Origin: JALZAQ01 sp038253885 | GTDB taxonomy: Bacteria; Gemmatimonadota; Gemmatimonadetes; Gemmatimonadales; Gemmatimonadaceae | Direction: 5' to 3' | NCBI GenBank assembly: GCA_038253885.1 | Contig: JBBSGP010000036.1 | Coordinates: 1-30,421, forward strand | Length of the DNA stretch: 30,421 nucleotides | In this document: positions 12,627-21,009 of the stretch, in pieces | Position numbering within the stretch: the first letter of the stretch is position 1 | Layout: every line of letters starts with the position of its first letter | Position numbers and translations under genes: made by a program | The notes under the pieces: model-generated | Told to the model about the DNA's origin: nothing | The model's input: only the letters and a program-made list of their open reading frames with translations | Database searches by the model: none

Positions 12627-14113
12627 GGGAGCCCCGGGTACAGGGATTTGAGGTACGCGCGATTCGTTGCGCGCTCGAGCGCCGTCAGGGCTCGCGCGTA
12701 CCACAGTTGCGCGCCGCCAACGACGCCCTGGAGTCCGGCCGCAGCCGAGTAGTAGACGGCGCCGGTCACGAGCTGGCAGGCGATCCCGCCGAAGGAGTCC
12801 ATCGCCGGCGACGTGGTCGAGAGGACGCTCGTCCCATTGACCTCGACGCTGAGGTTCGTTCCGTCGAAGAAGGCACAGAGATCGAACCAGGCGCCGACGG
12901 TCGGGATGTGCGACGTATCAAAGTTCTGGGTGGCCGCTCCGTTGAAGTGCTGGATCCGGGTGGCGAGACCGCCGGCGCCGGCAGGGCCGATGCACATCCG
13001 GAGGACCTGGTTCGTCGTGTCGACGCCGGCCTCGACGCTCATGTAAAAGAGGTTTCCGCCGCCCGGCTGGGGCTGCTGCCAGCACCAGACCTGATGGAAC
13101 GTGTAGCCGGCGGAGATCGAGGGGAGTCCGTTCAGCTTCAGGATGTCATCGTAGCTATGAAAGACGCCCTTATTCCCAGGCGCATCCGCGAACCAGGCCG
13201 GGTCGTTCGTGTCGGCGCTGGCCGAGGTCCCGAGCTGCGCGTGGCGGCCGTTGCCGGAGAGATCGGTCACGACTTGCCCGCTCCCCTGATTCGGATACCA
13301 TGAGACGAGGAGGCCGCTCGAGACCGGAGAGAGCACGGACGCGGCGACCGTCACGATGCAAATGCCGGCCTTCCCCTCGCAGGTCGCCGTGATGTACGCT
13401 GTGCCGGCGCCGACGCCGGTCACCAGCCCGGTGGTCGAGTCCACCGTCGCCACCGCGGCGGTGCTCGAGGTCCAGGCGACAGGGCGCCCCGTGAGCACCA
13501 CGGAGCCCGCATCGCGGAGCGTCGCTGTGAGCTGCTGTGTTCCAGCGATGGCGACTGTCGCCGTCGCTGGGGCTACCGTCACGGTCGAGACCGCGTTCTG
13601 GTCGAGGGTGTCGCGACAGCGGAACACAACATGAACGGCCGCGTCCCAGATGTACGTCAAACCGCCGCCGTCGCCGCGCGCGTTCTCGAGCTTTGCATCG
13701 ACCCGGATGGCGGTGCCGTCAGGCGGCTGGACCATCCAGATCGTCTTGGCCGAGTTCTTGGTTGAGATGGGAAAGTTATCGAGCCAGCGGAGGATGGCTT
13801 CGGGGACGAACTCCGCGTGCGTCTTCACAGTGGCGAGGACGGTATCCTTGTACTGGTAGTGCAGCTTGATGGGCACGTCGGTGTCACGCACCCCGGCGGC
13901 GGGCCGCTTGGTCTGACTCTGCACGCCTGCTTCCCAGATGATGTCGAGCACCGGGAAGGTGGTCCGGTCCGCCTCCGTCGCCGACTTCTCCCAGGTGCGC
14001 GAGAGAAAGCTCGAGGTCAGGGTCACGCCGCGCGCGCCGGCGATCGCCGTGATGTTCCCCGGCAGATCAGCGTCCGCTGAGGCCTTCACCTCAGCCAGCA
14101 CCGTCCCGATCAT
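12623..14113 (-). CDS. Tail terminator-like protein fused to BIG2 and LamG-type domains
   Basis: The 496-residue protein has three parts. Residues 1-170 match the size and position of a tail terminator/neck protein (GTVLAEVKASADADLPGN; TIWMVQPPDGTAIRV; YIWDAAVHVVFRCRD). Residues about 175-258 form a bacterial Ig-like group 2 domain (TVAPATATVAIAGTQQLTAT; AVATVDSTTGLVTGV; GTAYITATCEGKAG). Residues about 262-496 resemble a LamG/concanavalin A-like jelly roll (LLVSWYPNQGSGQVVTDLSG; ATQNFDTSHIPTVGAWFD; LSVEVNGTSVLST). The first part should cap the tail tube; the others would project outward and could bind surfaces or sugars. The start overlaps the upstream gene (ATGA). Confidence 0.7.
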   Translation of the reverse strand: MIGTVLAEVKASADADLPGNITAIAGARGVTLTSSFLSRTWEKSATEADRTTFPVLDIIWEAGVQSQTKRPAAGVRDTDVPIKLHYQYKDTVLATVKTHAEFVPEAILRWLDNFPISTKNSAKTIWMVQPPDGTAIRVDAKLENARGDGGGLTYIWDAAVHVVFRCRDTLDQNAVSTVTVAPATATVAIAGTQQLTATLRDAGSVVLTGRPVAWTSSTAAVATVDSTTGLVTGVGAGTAYITATCEGKAGICIVTVAASVLSPVSSGLLVSWYPNQGSGQVVTDLSGNGRHAQLGTSASADTNDPAWFADAPGNKGVFHSYDDILKLNGLPSISAGYTFHQVWCWQQPQPGGGNLFYMSVEAGVDTTNQVLRMCIGPAGAGGLATRIQHFNGAATQNFDTSHIPTVGAWFDLCAFFDGTNLSVEVNGTSVLSTTSPAMDSFGGIACQLVTGAVYYSAAAGLQGVVGGAQLWYARALTALERATNRAYLKSLYPGLP

Positions 14114-14400
14114 CGCTGCAGCACCAGCTGCGTGAAGGCGCCGTCGGGCGCGTCCAGGTAGAAGTTGCGGATCTGGTAGACGATGCCGCCGACGCTGATC
14201 GTCGTCTCGAGAGCGGGAGTGATACTCCCGGTGACGACGGTGAGCGTGAGCCAGCGCCCCAGCGCCGAATCATCCATCCCGGGATCCGTGATGGACGCAT
14301 CGTGCTGGTCGAGGATGCCCGTTGTGTTCAGGCCGCCGTAGACCACCGGCAGCCCGAAGTCCTTGAGCATCGTCGCGCGGTCCGCGTCCCCGAACGCCAT
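14110..14400 (-). CDS. Head-tail joining protein (gpFII-like)
   Basis: This 96-residue protein between the head and tail genes has a beta-rich C-terminus (TISVGGIVYQIRNFYLDAPD ending TQLVLQR). The pattern is typical of small head-tail connector proteins such as lambda FII, where the last strands read as measured property, then D-x2-G, then LxL. It would seal the portal/head-completion complex and dock the tail. The ATG is at 14398-14400; the preceding small ORF ends 7 bases upstream. Confidence 0.65.
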   Translation of the reverse strand: MAFGDADRATMLKDFGLPVVYGGLNTTGILDQHDASITDPGMDDSALGRWLTLTVVTGSITPALETTISVGGIVYQIRNFYLDAPDGAFTQLVLQR

Positions 14401-14407
14401 ACCTTAG

Positions 14408-14575
14408 CTAGTTCGGCGAAACCGCGTCGGGCTCCGGCTCGCTCGGCGAAGCGACCGTGAGGACGCGGTAGAAGTCAGAGCGCGACTCGGACTCGGCGAG
14501 ATCGATCAGCTCGCCGGGCTCGTGAGGCACGCCCTCGGCATCCGTGAACGGGTGCAGCACCCGGTGGCGCGTCAT
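14408..14575 (-). CDS. 55-residue hypothetical head-region protein
   Basis: A short frame begins at ATG 14573-14575, eight bases after the previous stop, and ends at TAG 14408-14410. The product (MTRHRVLHPFTDAEGVPHEP onward) is acidic, with GELIDLAESESRSDFYRVLT in the middle and a Pro/Ser-rich end. It fills an otherwise unexplained gap in a tightly packed operon and has protein-like composition. Small proteins here are often head-completion or connector factors. No family is recognised. Confidence 0.55.
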   Translation of the reverse strand: MTRHRVLHPFTDAEGVPHEPGELIDLAESESRSDFYRVLTVASPSEPEPDAVSPN

Positions 14576-14583
14576 CTGGCCGG

Positions 14584-14853
14584 TCAGCGAGTGCGCCGCG
14601 CGATCGGATCGCGCGACTGGACTTGGGAGGCGGCGAGCGGCTGGCCCGGAGGCACAGCGTTCTCGGTCTCGTCGTCGTGGACGAAGACGGCGCGCTTCTG
14701 CGTGACGAGCTGGTGACCGAAGAACTCCGGAACGTCGACCACCTCGCCGTTCTTGAGGTCACGGCCGTGCTCGGCGGAGTAGACGCCGAAATCGTCGCGA
14801 CCCATCGCGATCCGAATGCGAACCGACCGGTCCTGATTGTGCTGGCGAGCCAT
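14584..14853 (-). CDS. Small head-region protein after second capsid gene
   Basis: The 89-residue product starts at ATG 14851-14853 with AGGAG eight bases upstream. It includes DDFGVYSAEHGRDLKNGEVV and DVPEFFGHQLVTQKRAVFV, a strand-rich core, then an acidic linker and a basic C-terminus (DPIARRTR). The position directly after the capsid gene is where decoration or head-completion proteins are found; it is not visibly related to lambda gpD. A short inverted repeat, CTATC/GATAG around GTGA at 14863-14876, lies just upstream of the ribosome binding site on the transcript. A longer in-frame ORF up to 15435 is a shadow of the capsid gene. Confidence 0.6.
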   Translation of the reverse strand: MARQHNQDRSVRIRIAMGRDDFGVYSAEHGRDLKNGEVVDVPEFFGHQLVTQKRAVFVHDDETENAVPPGQPLAASQVQSRDPIARRTR

Positions 14854-14908
14854 AACATCTCCTATCGTGAGATAGACCTTCTGTGTGAGGAGGAGGAGCG
14901 CTGTTCTC

Positions 14909-16045
14909 TTACGGCCGTGCTCCGATGGTCCCGGAGAAGGAGCCCGTGCGCGCAATGCCGATGTCGATCCCTTCCCAGCTCGCCACTTCGACCATCCCTT
15001 GTTTTTTGAGCCGGAATGGATCGACGACGAGCTCGAGCCCGGGACCCCAGATCCCGACGTAGAGGTCCGACCACCTGCCGAATAGGATATCGCACGCGTC
15101 CACCGAGGTGCCGACGGTCTGCGCGCTCCGGACGGAGTTCGAGACGTAGAACGGGTAGCCCATGAGCTTGCAGCGCTGCTCATCGGCCATGATGTACCAC
15201 CCGCTATTCGCCGGTGGTGTCCCGCGGTCCGTCTTCCGGAGTCGCGTGCGGATGGTCGGGTGCGTGACCCAGGCGCAGAGCGGCTTTGGCCACTCATCCG
15301 AGTCATCCGAGTCCGGATAGTCGCTGTTGGCGTTCGCGACGGCGGCCTCGATGTCCACCATGTTCGCCCAGAGCGGCTGCGCGCCGTTGGCGCCGAACGG
15401 GACGAGCTGGTTGCCGGCGAGCTGAACGGCAACACCCGTCGGCTGACCGGCTGCGCCGGATCCGCCCACCGCGTACTGGTCGATGATCACGGCGTGCGCT
15501 TCGGCCATGTCCTTGCCCACGATGAGATCGATCGAGTTGTCCTGCACGACCTTGGACTGCGCCAGGAGCTGCCGCGAGTAGCTCGTCGTGGCCTGGATCC
15601 CGTGGGGCGTCATGTTCATCTGCCCCGCGAGCAGGTTGCTCTCGGCCACGTCCGAGCCCGGGTTCTCCAGGCGCGCGGAGGGTGTGGCCTGCGCGGTGAG
15701 CCGTGGGAAAGGCACGGTCCCCTTGAGGCCGGGGATGAAGAGTGCGCCCGCCCGTTGCACGACCGACTGGATGCGGAGCATGTCCAGCCACGAGAACGGC
15801 TGTTTGAAGACGGCCTCGACGCCCTTGGTGGCGGTGATGGAATCGAGGCCGGCGCGCATCGCGAGCGGCACGAAGAGATTGCGCTCGCCGTGATGTTCTG
15901 TGGTCTGCTTGCGCAGATCCTGGTCGATGTCGAACGCGAGCCCGGTCCGGAACTCGGGACGATCGTCGGCGAGCGCCAACAGCGCCGCGGCGAGGTTGTA
16001 CTCGCGCGCCTCGCGTGCTGTGAGCTGCATGGTGTCCGTCGTCAT
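14909..16045 (-). CDS. Second major capsid protein, HK97 fold
   Basis: The 378-residue protein is clearly HK97-type: N-terminal helical arm (TAREAREYNLAAALLALADD), E-loop region, P-domain segment YSRQLLAQSKVVQDNSIDLI, and C-terminal A-domain signature GPGLELVVDPFRLKKQGMVE. It is a paralogue of the capsid half of the gene at 16597-18717: both have RAGLDS-TATKG, GSD-A-SNLL, TSYSRQL, and VDP-RLKKQ-M. It has no protease domain and only a short N-terminal arm of roughly 45 residues before the capsid core. ATG 16043-16045 is used. Whether both proteins enter the capsid, or one is a replacement, cannot be told from sequence. Confidence 0.85.
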   Translation of the reverse strand: MTTDTMQLTAREAREYNLAAALLALADDRPEFRTGLAFDIDQDLRKQTTEHHGERNLFVPLAMRAGLDSITATKGVEAVFKQPFSWLDMLRIQSVVQRAGALFIPGLKGTVPFPRLTAQATPSARLENPGSDVAESNLLAGQMNMTPHGIQATTSYSRQLLAQSKVVQDNSIDLIVGKDMAEAHAVIIDQYAVGGSGAAGQPTGVAVQLAGNQLVPFGANGAQPLWANMVDIEAAVANANSDYPDSDDSDEWPKPLCAWVTHPTIRTRLRKTDRGTPPANSGWYIMADEQRCKLMGYPFYVSNSVRSAQTVGTSVDACDILFGRWSDLYVGIWGPGLELVVDPFRLKKQGMVEVASWEGIDIGIARTGSFSGTIGARP

Positions 16046-16141
16046 ATCGCAAAGCTCCCGGCCGGTAGGCCGTCATGTCGTTCGTCGTCGCCTGGCCGCC
16101 CACTCGTGCGGCAAGAGCACAACCGTTTGCGCCACCTTTAC

Positions 16142-16534
16142 TCAGTGGGATGAGGTGATCGATGTGGAAGCCATCGAGCACCGCATCACATTCTTGTGCT
16201 CCCGGTAGTAGCGCGCGAAGTACTCACGCGTTCGCTCCGGATTGTCCTTCTTCCATTGCTGCCACCGCACCCGCCCTTCCTCTCTGTGCTGAGCAGCGTA
16301 GTGGCGCTTCTGTGCTTTTCGCTCCTCGTGATTCGCGTAGTAATTCCGGTGCGTGCTGGCGAGGACATGCTCCTTATTCGCCTCGTAGTACCGTGCCTTC
16401 CGTGCTTTCTCGGCTGCGCGTTGCTCCGGTGTTCTCCGCCGGTTGTACTCACGCATGTACGCCGCCCAACACGGATTGCACGTTCCTCTTTTCTTGCCTT
16501 CGTACTCCTGGTGACACGTCCGACAGCGAGACAT
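16142..16534 (-). pseudogene. HNH homing endonuclease, frameshifted, between capsid genes
   Basis: The intact frame (130 residues, ATG 16532-16534 with AGGAG upstream) has an N-terminal zinc ribbon (CRTCHQEYEGKKRGTCNPC). A Lys/Arg/Tyr-rich helical region follows (REYNRRR, KARYYEANKEH, REYFARYYREHKN), typical of phage HNH endonucleases. Where the HNH core should start, the frame passes into an unrelated tail ending ITSSH. The missing core appears in the -1 frame at about 16185-16130 as DAVLDGFHIDHLIPLSKGG, which contains the HIDH catalytic signature. Even with a -1 shift the C-terminus is short and disordered. The gene is therefore broken, though a sequencing error cannot be excluded. Confidence 0.75.
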
Positions 16535-16596
16535 CCCCGCGCTCCTGTGTGGGTCGGGAGGCAATACTCCACGACCCACACAGTTACGCAAGTACA

Positions 16597-18717
16597 TCAT
16601 GCAAGACTGTCCTTCACCGCAGCGAAGGCGGCTGCGTACTCGACGAGAACGCCGTACATCGCGAACGCCGTCAATTCGATCATGGCCTGTTTTTTCAACC
16701 GGTACGGATCGACGATCAGCTCGAAGACGCCCCAGTCCCCGATCACGAGCTTGGAGAAGGCGCCGAAGATGATCGGCATGCAGTTCGAGCTCGTTCCCTT
16801 GACCAGAGTGTTCGGGAGCTGGTTGGTCGCGAAGGCGGGGTAGCCGTTCAGCTCACCGACGGTGCGCGAGCCGATGCCGGCGAGCGCGCCGCTTTCCAGT
16901 CCCACATCGCCCTTCGTCCAGACCGGCACGCCGACGGTGTTCGTCAGCGCGACAGCCTTCTTGAACGTCCCGCGGTTGGTGGGATGGACGAAGTAGGTCA
17001 GCGGCCACTGGTCGGCGTTCGACTGCGTCACCAGCGACTCGAGGTCGACCAGGTTGTTGTAGGTCGGTGTGGCACCGTTGGCGGCCAGCGCCAGCGAGCC
17101 GATGCCGGCGGTATTGAGGATCCCCGTCGGCTGGTTGGACGCACCCGTGCCGTTGAGCCCGGCCAGGTCCAGCGCGATCGCGATGATCGCGGCCAGGTCC
17201 GACTTCACCTTGCCGTCGATGTCGATCACCGACTGTGTCCACAGCTGACGGCTGTAGCTGGTGGACGACATCACCGTCTTCGGCACGAGGGTGATCTGCT
17301 GGAGCAGTAGGTTGGAATCGGCGATGTCCGATCCCGCGTTCTCACCCGCCCACACCGCCGTTCCGGGAGTGGTCTGGTTGATGAACGCCATGGGGCCCTG
17401 GAGCCCGGTGAGGGACGTGGCGCCGGCCTGATAGACCGCCATCAGGTTGCGCAGCACCTCGAGGAACGGACCGGGGACGGTGAACTTGAGCTCGGCGCCC
17501 TTCGTCGCCGTGGCGGAGTCGAGACCGGCGCGGATGGCCAGCTCGACATTCTCCCGGAACTGCTTGTCCATCTCGCGGCGCATGATGCCGGCGAACGGAC
17601 CGTTCGCGGCGTTGTGGCGCTGCACTTCCGACTTCGAGATGGCGGTCGGCATGAAGATGCCGCCCCGCGGCGTGTAGCCGTCGGGTGCGCGCTTGGCGCA
17701 CTCGTCCGAGACTTCCGTCTCGAAGCTTGGCCCCACGCGCTTGCCGTCGATGCCATCGACCAGGTGCTGCACCGCGCGGGCATAGCTGTATCGCTTCTGC
17801 TCAGCTGCGGAGAGGTCGACGGCGGGAGCCGGCTTCGGCGCCTTGGCCGCGGCCTCGTTGTAGAGGCGGAGGATCTCGTCCGAGACATCTCGCACGGTGG
17901 CATCCTCGTCCAGCCACTTCGCGATGCGGGCTTCGGTGTCGCCGAGGACGTGCTTGTGCTCCTTGGCGAGGGCGACGATCGCCTTCGCTTCGGTGCGTGC
18001 CTCCGCACGCGCGGCGGCCCCGTTGGCCGCCAGGTCCGGCTTCTTTTCGTCGGGCATGGTGACTTCCTTGGCCTGTGGGGCCGTGTCGGGTGGGGTGGAA
18101 CGGAGCGCCGCGACGACTGCCGCCGCGATCGCGTCGGGGCCGGGGCTTGCCTCGCTCCGGCCAACGCCGACCGTGGGGTCGGCGGGAATGCTGACGCCGG
18201 ACACCTCATAGGGAGTCCAGCGCTTGATGCGCTTCGTGGGGAGCTTGTCGTCCCTCCCCTGAATGGTCTCGATGTTGTTGGGGTCGATCCGGTATCCGAC
18301 CGAGATCTCGGTGCGGATCCCGTCGATCATGTCGCGGCGGTAGTCCTGCGCTTCCTGGCGCTTCGAGAAGCGCACGTCGCCGCGCAGCCGGTTGTCCGAG
18401 CCGAGCCGCACGTTCAGAACGCGCCCCATCTGCGCACGGCCGTCACGCGCGTTGTGGGAGTCGAGGAACGGCATTCCGTTCTGCGCGCGGGAGAGGTCGA
18501 TCGCGTCTGCCGAGTGCTCGAGGACCTCGATGTAGCGCTCGTTGTCCCAGAAGCTGAAGCGCTCGACGCCGTACTCGGAGCTGATCGAGATGGGAAGGAG
18601 GTCATCGGCGGGATCCGCGGCCGCGCGTACAGCGAGCGCGGCCTGGTCGATCTCCACCGACATGCTACGGTGGCGGATGGTGAGCTCGTCCTGCGTCGGC
18701 TCTCGGTTGGCCGTCAT
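16597..18717 (-). CDS. Prohead protease fused to major capsid protein
   Basis: This 706-residue fusion has at residues about 10-190 an HK97/ClpP-like prohead protease, with catalytic His88 in FLDSHNA and Ser139 in TEISVGYRI. Residues about 200-320 form an acidic/Ala-rich helical delta domain that would act as scaffold and be removed. Residues about 320-706 form an HK97 capsid protein (RGGIFMPTAI; RAGLDSATATKGAELKF; TSYSRQLWTQS; VDPYRLKKQAMIE). The fusion would encode protease, scaffold and capsid in one chain. It follows the portal gene by two bases. A second, unfused paralogue lies downstream beyond a broken HNH gene. Confidence 0.88.
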   Translation of the reverse strand: MTANREPTQDELTIRHRSMSVEIDQAALAVRAAADPADDLLPISISSEYGVERFSFWDNERYIEVLEHSADAIDLSRAQNGMPFLDSHNARDGRAQMGRVLNVRLGSDNRLRGDVRFSKRQEAQDYRRDMIDGIRTEISVGYRIDPNNIETIQGRDDKLPTKRIKRWTPYEVSGVSIPADPTVGVGRSEASPGPDAIAAAVVAALRSTPPDTAPQAKEVTMPDEKKPDLAANGAAARAEARTEAKAIVALAKEHKHVLGDTEARIAKWLDEDATVRDVSDEILRLYNEAAAKAPKPAPAVDLSAAEQKRYSYARAVQHLVDGIDGKRVGPSFETEVSDECAKRAPDGYTPRGGIFMPTAISKSEVQRHNAANGPFAGIMRREMDKQFRENVELAIRAGLDSATATKGAELKFTVPGPFLEVLRNLMAVYQAGATSLTGLQGPMAFINQTTPGTAVWAGENAGSDIADSNLLLQQITLVPKTVMSSTSYSRQLWTQSVIDIDGKVKSDLAAIIAIALDLAGLNGTGASNQPTGILNTAGIGSLALAANGATPTYNNLVDLESLVTQSNADQWPLTYFVHPTNRGTFKKAVALTNTVGVPVWTKGDVGLESGALAGIGSRTVGELNGYPAFATNQLPNTLVKGTSSNCMPIIFGAFSKLVIGDWGVFELIVDPYRLKKQAMIELTAFAMYGVLVEYAAAFAAVKDSLA

Positions 18718-18719
18718 GG

Positions 18720-20453
18720 TCAGAGTCCTCGCACCAGCTGCACGGCGGCTCCGCCGGCAGTGAGATGCACTTTGGGTTCGCTGAGGGGGGCATCGTCCTT
18801 CTGGCCGTCTGCTGACGCGGAGGTGTCAGCCGCCGGGGCGTCGCCTCCGCCGGCGTTGGGCGTTGCTGTCAGCTTGGTATCGAGCGAGAGGATCACTCCG
18901 TATTTCTCGGCGAGCTTCTTCTCGGTCGCCAAGTCCTGCAGGATCTCCTCGAAATCGTTGCCTTGTTCCGCCGCGAGCCGGCTCCGGGACGTGAGGCCCA
19001 TTGCGATCGAGAGCGACGCCGCCTGCAGATCCTTGAACGGGTCCACCCAGTCCCAGCCGCGTGGCAGCCAGGCGATGCTCGACCAGCGCGCAGCATCGAA
19101 GACGGGCAAGCGAACGACGCCTGTGAGGAGCGCCATGGGCAGCCACGCCGTATACGCGGGCCGGTAGAAGTAGGTCGCCATCCAGGTCTGGAGGGCGCGG
19201 TACATCGCCCGCTCCTCGAGCATGCCGATCCTGGCGCTCGAGTAATTCACCGCCTCGAGGTCGTTGGCGAAGCTGTGATAGCTGACGCCCAGGCCCACGG
19301 CCATCGCGCGGAGCACGGCCTTGATGAAAGCCCCGTATTGCGCGGTCGGATGCTGCGGATCCCAGGGCTTGAAGACCATCCCGGCGGGGAGCTGCTCGAT
19401 CGCGCCCGGGGAGGCATCGAGGCTCAGTTGCGTTTCCTGGTCCGAGGCCTTGGGCTCGGAGGGCAGTGCGTATCCACCACCTTTCTCCGGATCGACCTCG
19501 AAGAACCCCATCTTCGCCGCCGCTGTGCGGGCGGCGACGATCTCCGCCTCCTGGTAGCCATCCAGCATCTTCATGTCGCGGAGGATCACCGCGAGCACGG
19601 GGATGCCGCGGGTCTGGCCGGGCCGGAACTGCAGGAAAAGATGAATGATCTCGTCGGCCGGGACGCGGATGCGCGCGGTCTGCGCCGCGAACTCGTAGGG
19701 GTGCGTCTTGTACAGGTAGTACGCGACGGAGCGCCCCCACTGGTCGATCTCGACGCCCATCCGGATCTCGTTCACGCCGTCCGAGGCCGCGCGGTTGTAG
19801 AGCTCGTCGAGCTGATCCGCGTCGAGCAGCTGCAGCGAAAAGCCGTGAGCGTTGGGGAAGCCCTTGATCTTCCGGATGAGGCACTCGCCATCGACGAGCA
19901 CCGTCTGGAGAACCAGCTTCGCGACGTCGGTCATGGCGAGCCGACCGGTCACTGAGGAGTTCTCCGGGAGCGAGAAGTCGTTCCAGGCTGCCTCGATGCT
20001 GGCGTTGGCTCGCTCGTGCACCTCGCCGCGGTCCGTGACGTGCCGTCCCTGGAGCCGCATCCCCTGCCAGCCGATCACGTTGGACGCGATCAGGTTGAGG
20101 AAGCCGCGGATATAGGGGTTATCCCGAGCGAGTTGCCGGGCGCGCGACCGCAGGATCCGGAGGTCGCTCCGGGCCTCGTAGTCAGGCGAGTGCAGCGAGA
20201 GCACCCAGTCCTGGTTGAGACGGGTGGCTTGGGCGCCGGCGTGGTAGAGCCGCTTCTTCACGCGCTCGAGCTCGTCCACGAGAGCGCGTTCCGTGCGCTC
20301 CGCGTCCTCACGCGCGGCGAGCTCCTGCGCCTCGCGGATGACCACGCGCTGCGCGGTATGGCGCGCCAGGGCGCGGGTGCCTGCGCCCAGCTGCAGCATG
20401 GCGCTCGATTGCGGCGGGCGGAGAGCCCGCGCCGCGTCAGCTAGGCGGCCCAA
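18720..20453 (-). CDS. Portal protein, lambda family
   Basis: The 577-residue protein has the hallmarks of lambda-type portals: an N-terminal helical region, then LSLHSPDYEARSDLRILRSR, RDNPYIRGFLNLIASNVIGW, and the central ELIRVEQL-type region seen here as LLDADQLDELYNRA with MGVEIDQWGRSVAYYLYKTHP. The later part has VNYSSARIGMLEERAMYRAL. It forms the ring through which DNA enters and leaves the head. It sits between the gpW-like gene and the protease-capsid fusion. The Ala/Ser/Asp-rich C-terminus is probably disordered. The start overlaps the upstream gene by 17 bases. Confidence 0.9.
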   Translation of the reverse strand: MGRLADAARALRPPQSSAMLQLGAGTRALARHTAQRVVIREAQELAAREDAERTERALVDELERVKKRLYHAGAQATRLNQDWVLSLHSPDYEARSDLRILRSRARQLARDNPYIRGFLNLIASNVIGWQGMRLQGRHVTDRGEVHERANASIEAAWNDFSLPENSSVTGRLAMTDVAKLVLQTVLVDGECLIRKIKGFPNAHGFSLQLLDADQLDELYNRAASDGVNEIRMGVEIDQWGRSVAYYLYKTHPYEFAAQTARIRVPADEIIHLFLQFRPGQTRGIPVLAVILRDMKMLDGYQEAEIVAARTAAAKMGFFEVDPEKGGGYALPSEPKASDQETQLSLDASPGAIEQLPAGMVFKPWDPQHPTAQYGAFIKAVLRAMAVGLGVSYHSFANDLEAVNYSSARIGMLEERAMYRALQTWMATYFYRPAYTAWLPMALLTGVVRLPVFDAARWSSIAWLPRGWDWVDPFKDLQAASLSIAMGLTSRSRLAAEQGNDFEEILQDLATEKKLAEKYGVILSLDTKLTATPNAGGGDAPAADTSASADGQKDDAPLSEPKVHLTAGGAAVQLVRGL

Positions 20454-21000
20454 AGTTCACCGCCATGATGGGGCCCAGCTTGCCGGGATTACGGGTGCGC
20501 CAGACGCGCTGCTGATAGATCGCGCGCAGGGCGAGCAACTTCTCGATCGGGATCTTCTGAATCGAACGGCTGCCACCGGCGCCGCCGACGGTGTAGGACT
20601 CGAAGTCTCCCGCGGCGCGTGCTTCGATCGCCGCCTCGAGCGAGGCGAGGACCTTCTCCTCGTGCGTGGTGAAGGCGGCCGCGGTGGTCAGGTTGGGGAT
20701 CACCGTGAAGACGCCGGCGGTGATCTGGAACCTCTGGCCGGCATAGCTGCCGGATCCGGTGGCGTAGGCGGCCCACTGGTACGTGCCAGGGGTGAGGGCG
20801 GCGGTCGTGGCTGCGGCCACGAGCACGCTGTACTGCGAGCCGCTCACCGAGGCAGCGAAAGTGAGATCGACCGGGCCGTTGAGGTAGTACGCGACCGTCC
20901 AGCCTTCGCTCGGGGGAAACTCCGAGAAGGTCCGCGACCACTGCCAGGTGTCGCCGATGATGAGCACCTGCGGCTCACTGGTCGGAATCGTTCGCGCCAA
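20437..21000 (-). CDS. gpW-like head-tail joining protein with N-terminal beta domain
   Basis: The C-terminal 75 residues (EEKVLASLEAAIEARAAGDF; SYTVGGAGGSRSIQKIPIEK; LLALRAIYQQRVWRTRN) resemble the small gpW-type proteins that sit between terminase and portal genes. Before it are about 100 residues of predicted beta-sandwich (QVLIIGDTWQWSRTF; GWTVAYYLNGPVDLTFAASV; TPGTYQWAAYATGSGSYAGQ), not present in lambda gpW. I place the start at TTG 20998-21000 because GGGAG lies six bases upstream and the preceding sequence is the terminator element; a GTG further in is an alternative. The extra domain could decorate the virion vertex. Confidence 0.6.
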   Translation of the reverse strand: MARTIPTSEPQVLIIGDTWQWSRTFSEFPPSEGWTVAYYLNGPVDLTFAASVSGSQYSVLVAAATTAALTPGTYQWAAYATGSGSYAGQRFQITAGVFTVIPNLTTAAAFTTHEEKVLASLEAAIEARAAGDFESYTVGGAGGSRSIQKIPIEKLLALRAIYQQRVWRTRNPGKLGPIMAVNFGPPS

Positions 21001-21009
21001 TTGGCTCCC

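Noticed and set aside
11298..12752. 484-residue plus-strand ORF
   Set aside because: It is antisense to the tail tube and tail terminator genes, with biased Arg/Gly/Val composition and no start signal.
14863..14876. CTATC-GTGA-GATAG hairpin treated as a terminator
   Set aside because: The stem is only five pairs and no T tract follows on either strand; at most it could affect ribosome access to the next gene.
17614..19167. 517-residue plus-strand ORF
   Set aside because: It runs antisense to the portal and capsid-protease genes, is Arg/Gly/Val-rich and shows no family motif: a shadow frame of GC-rich coding DNA.
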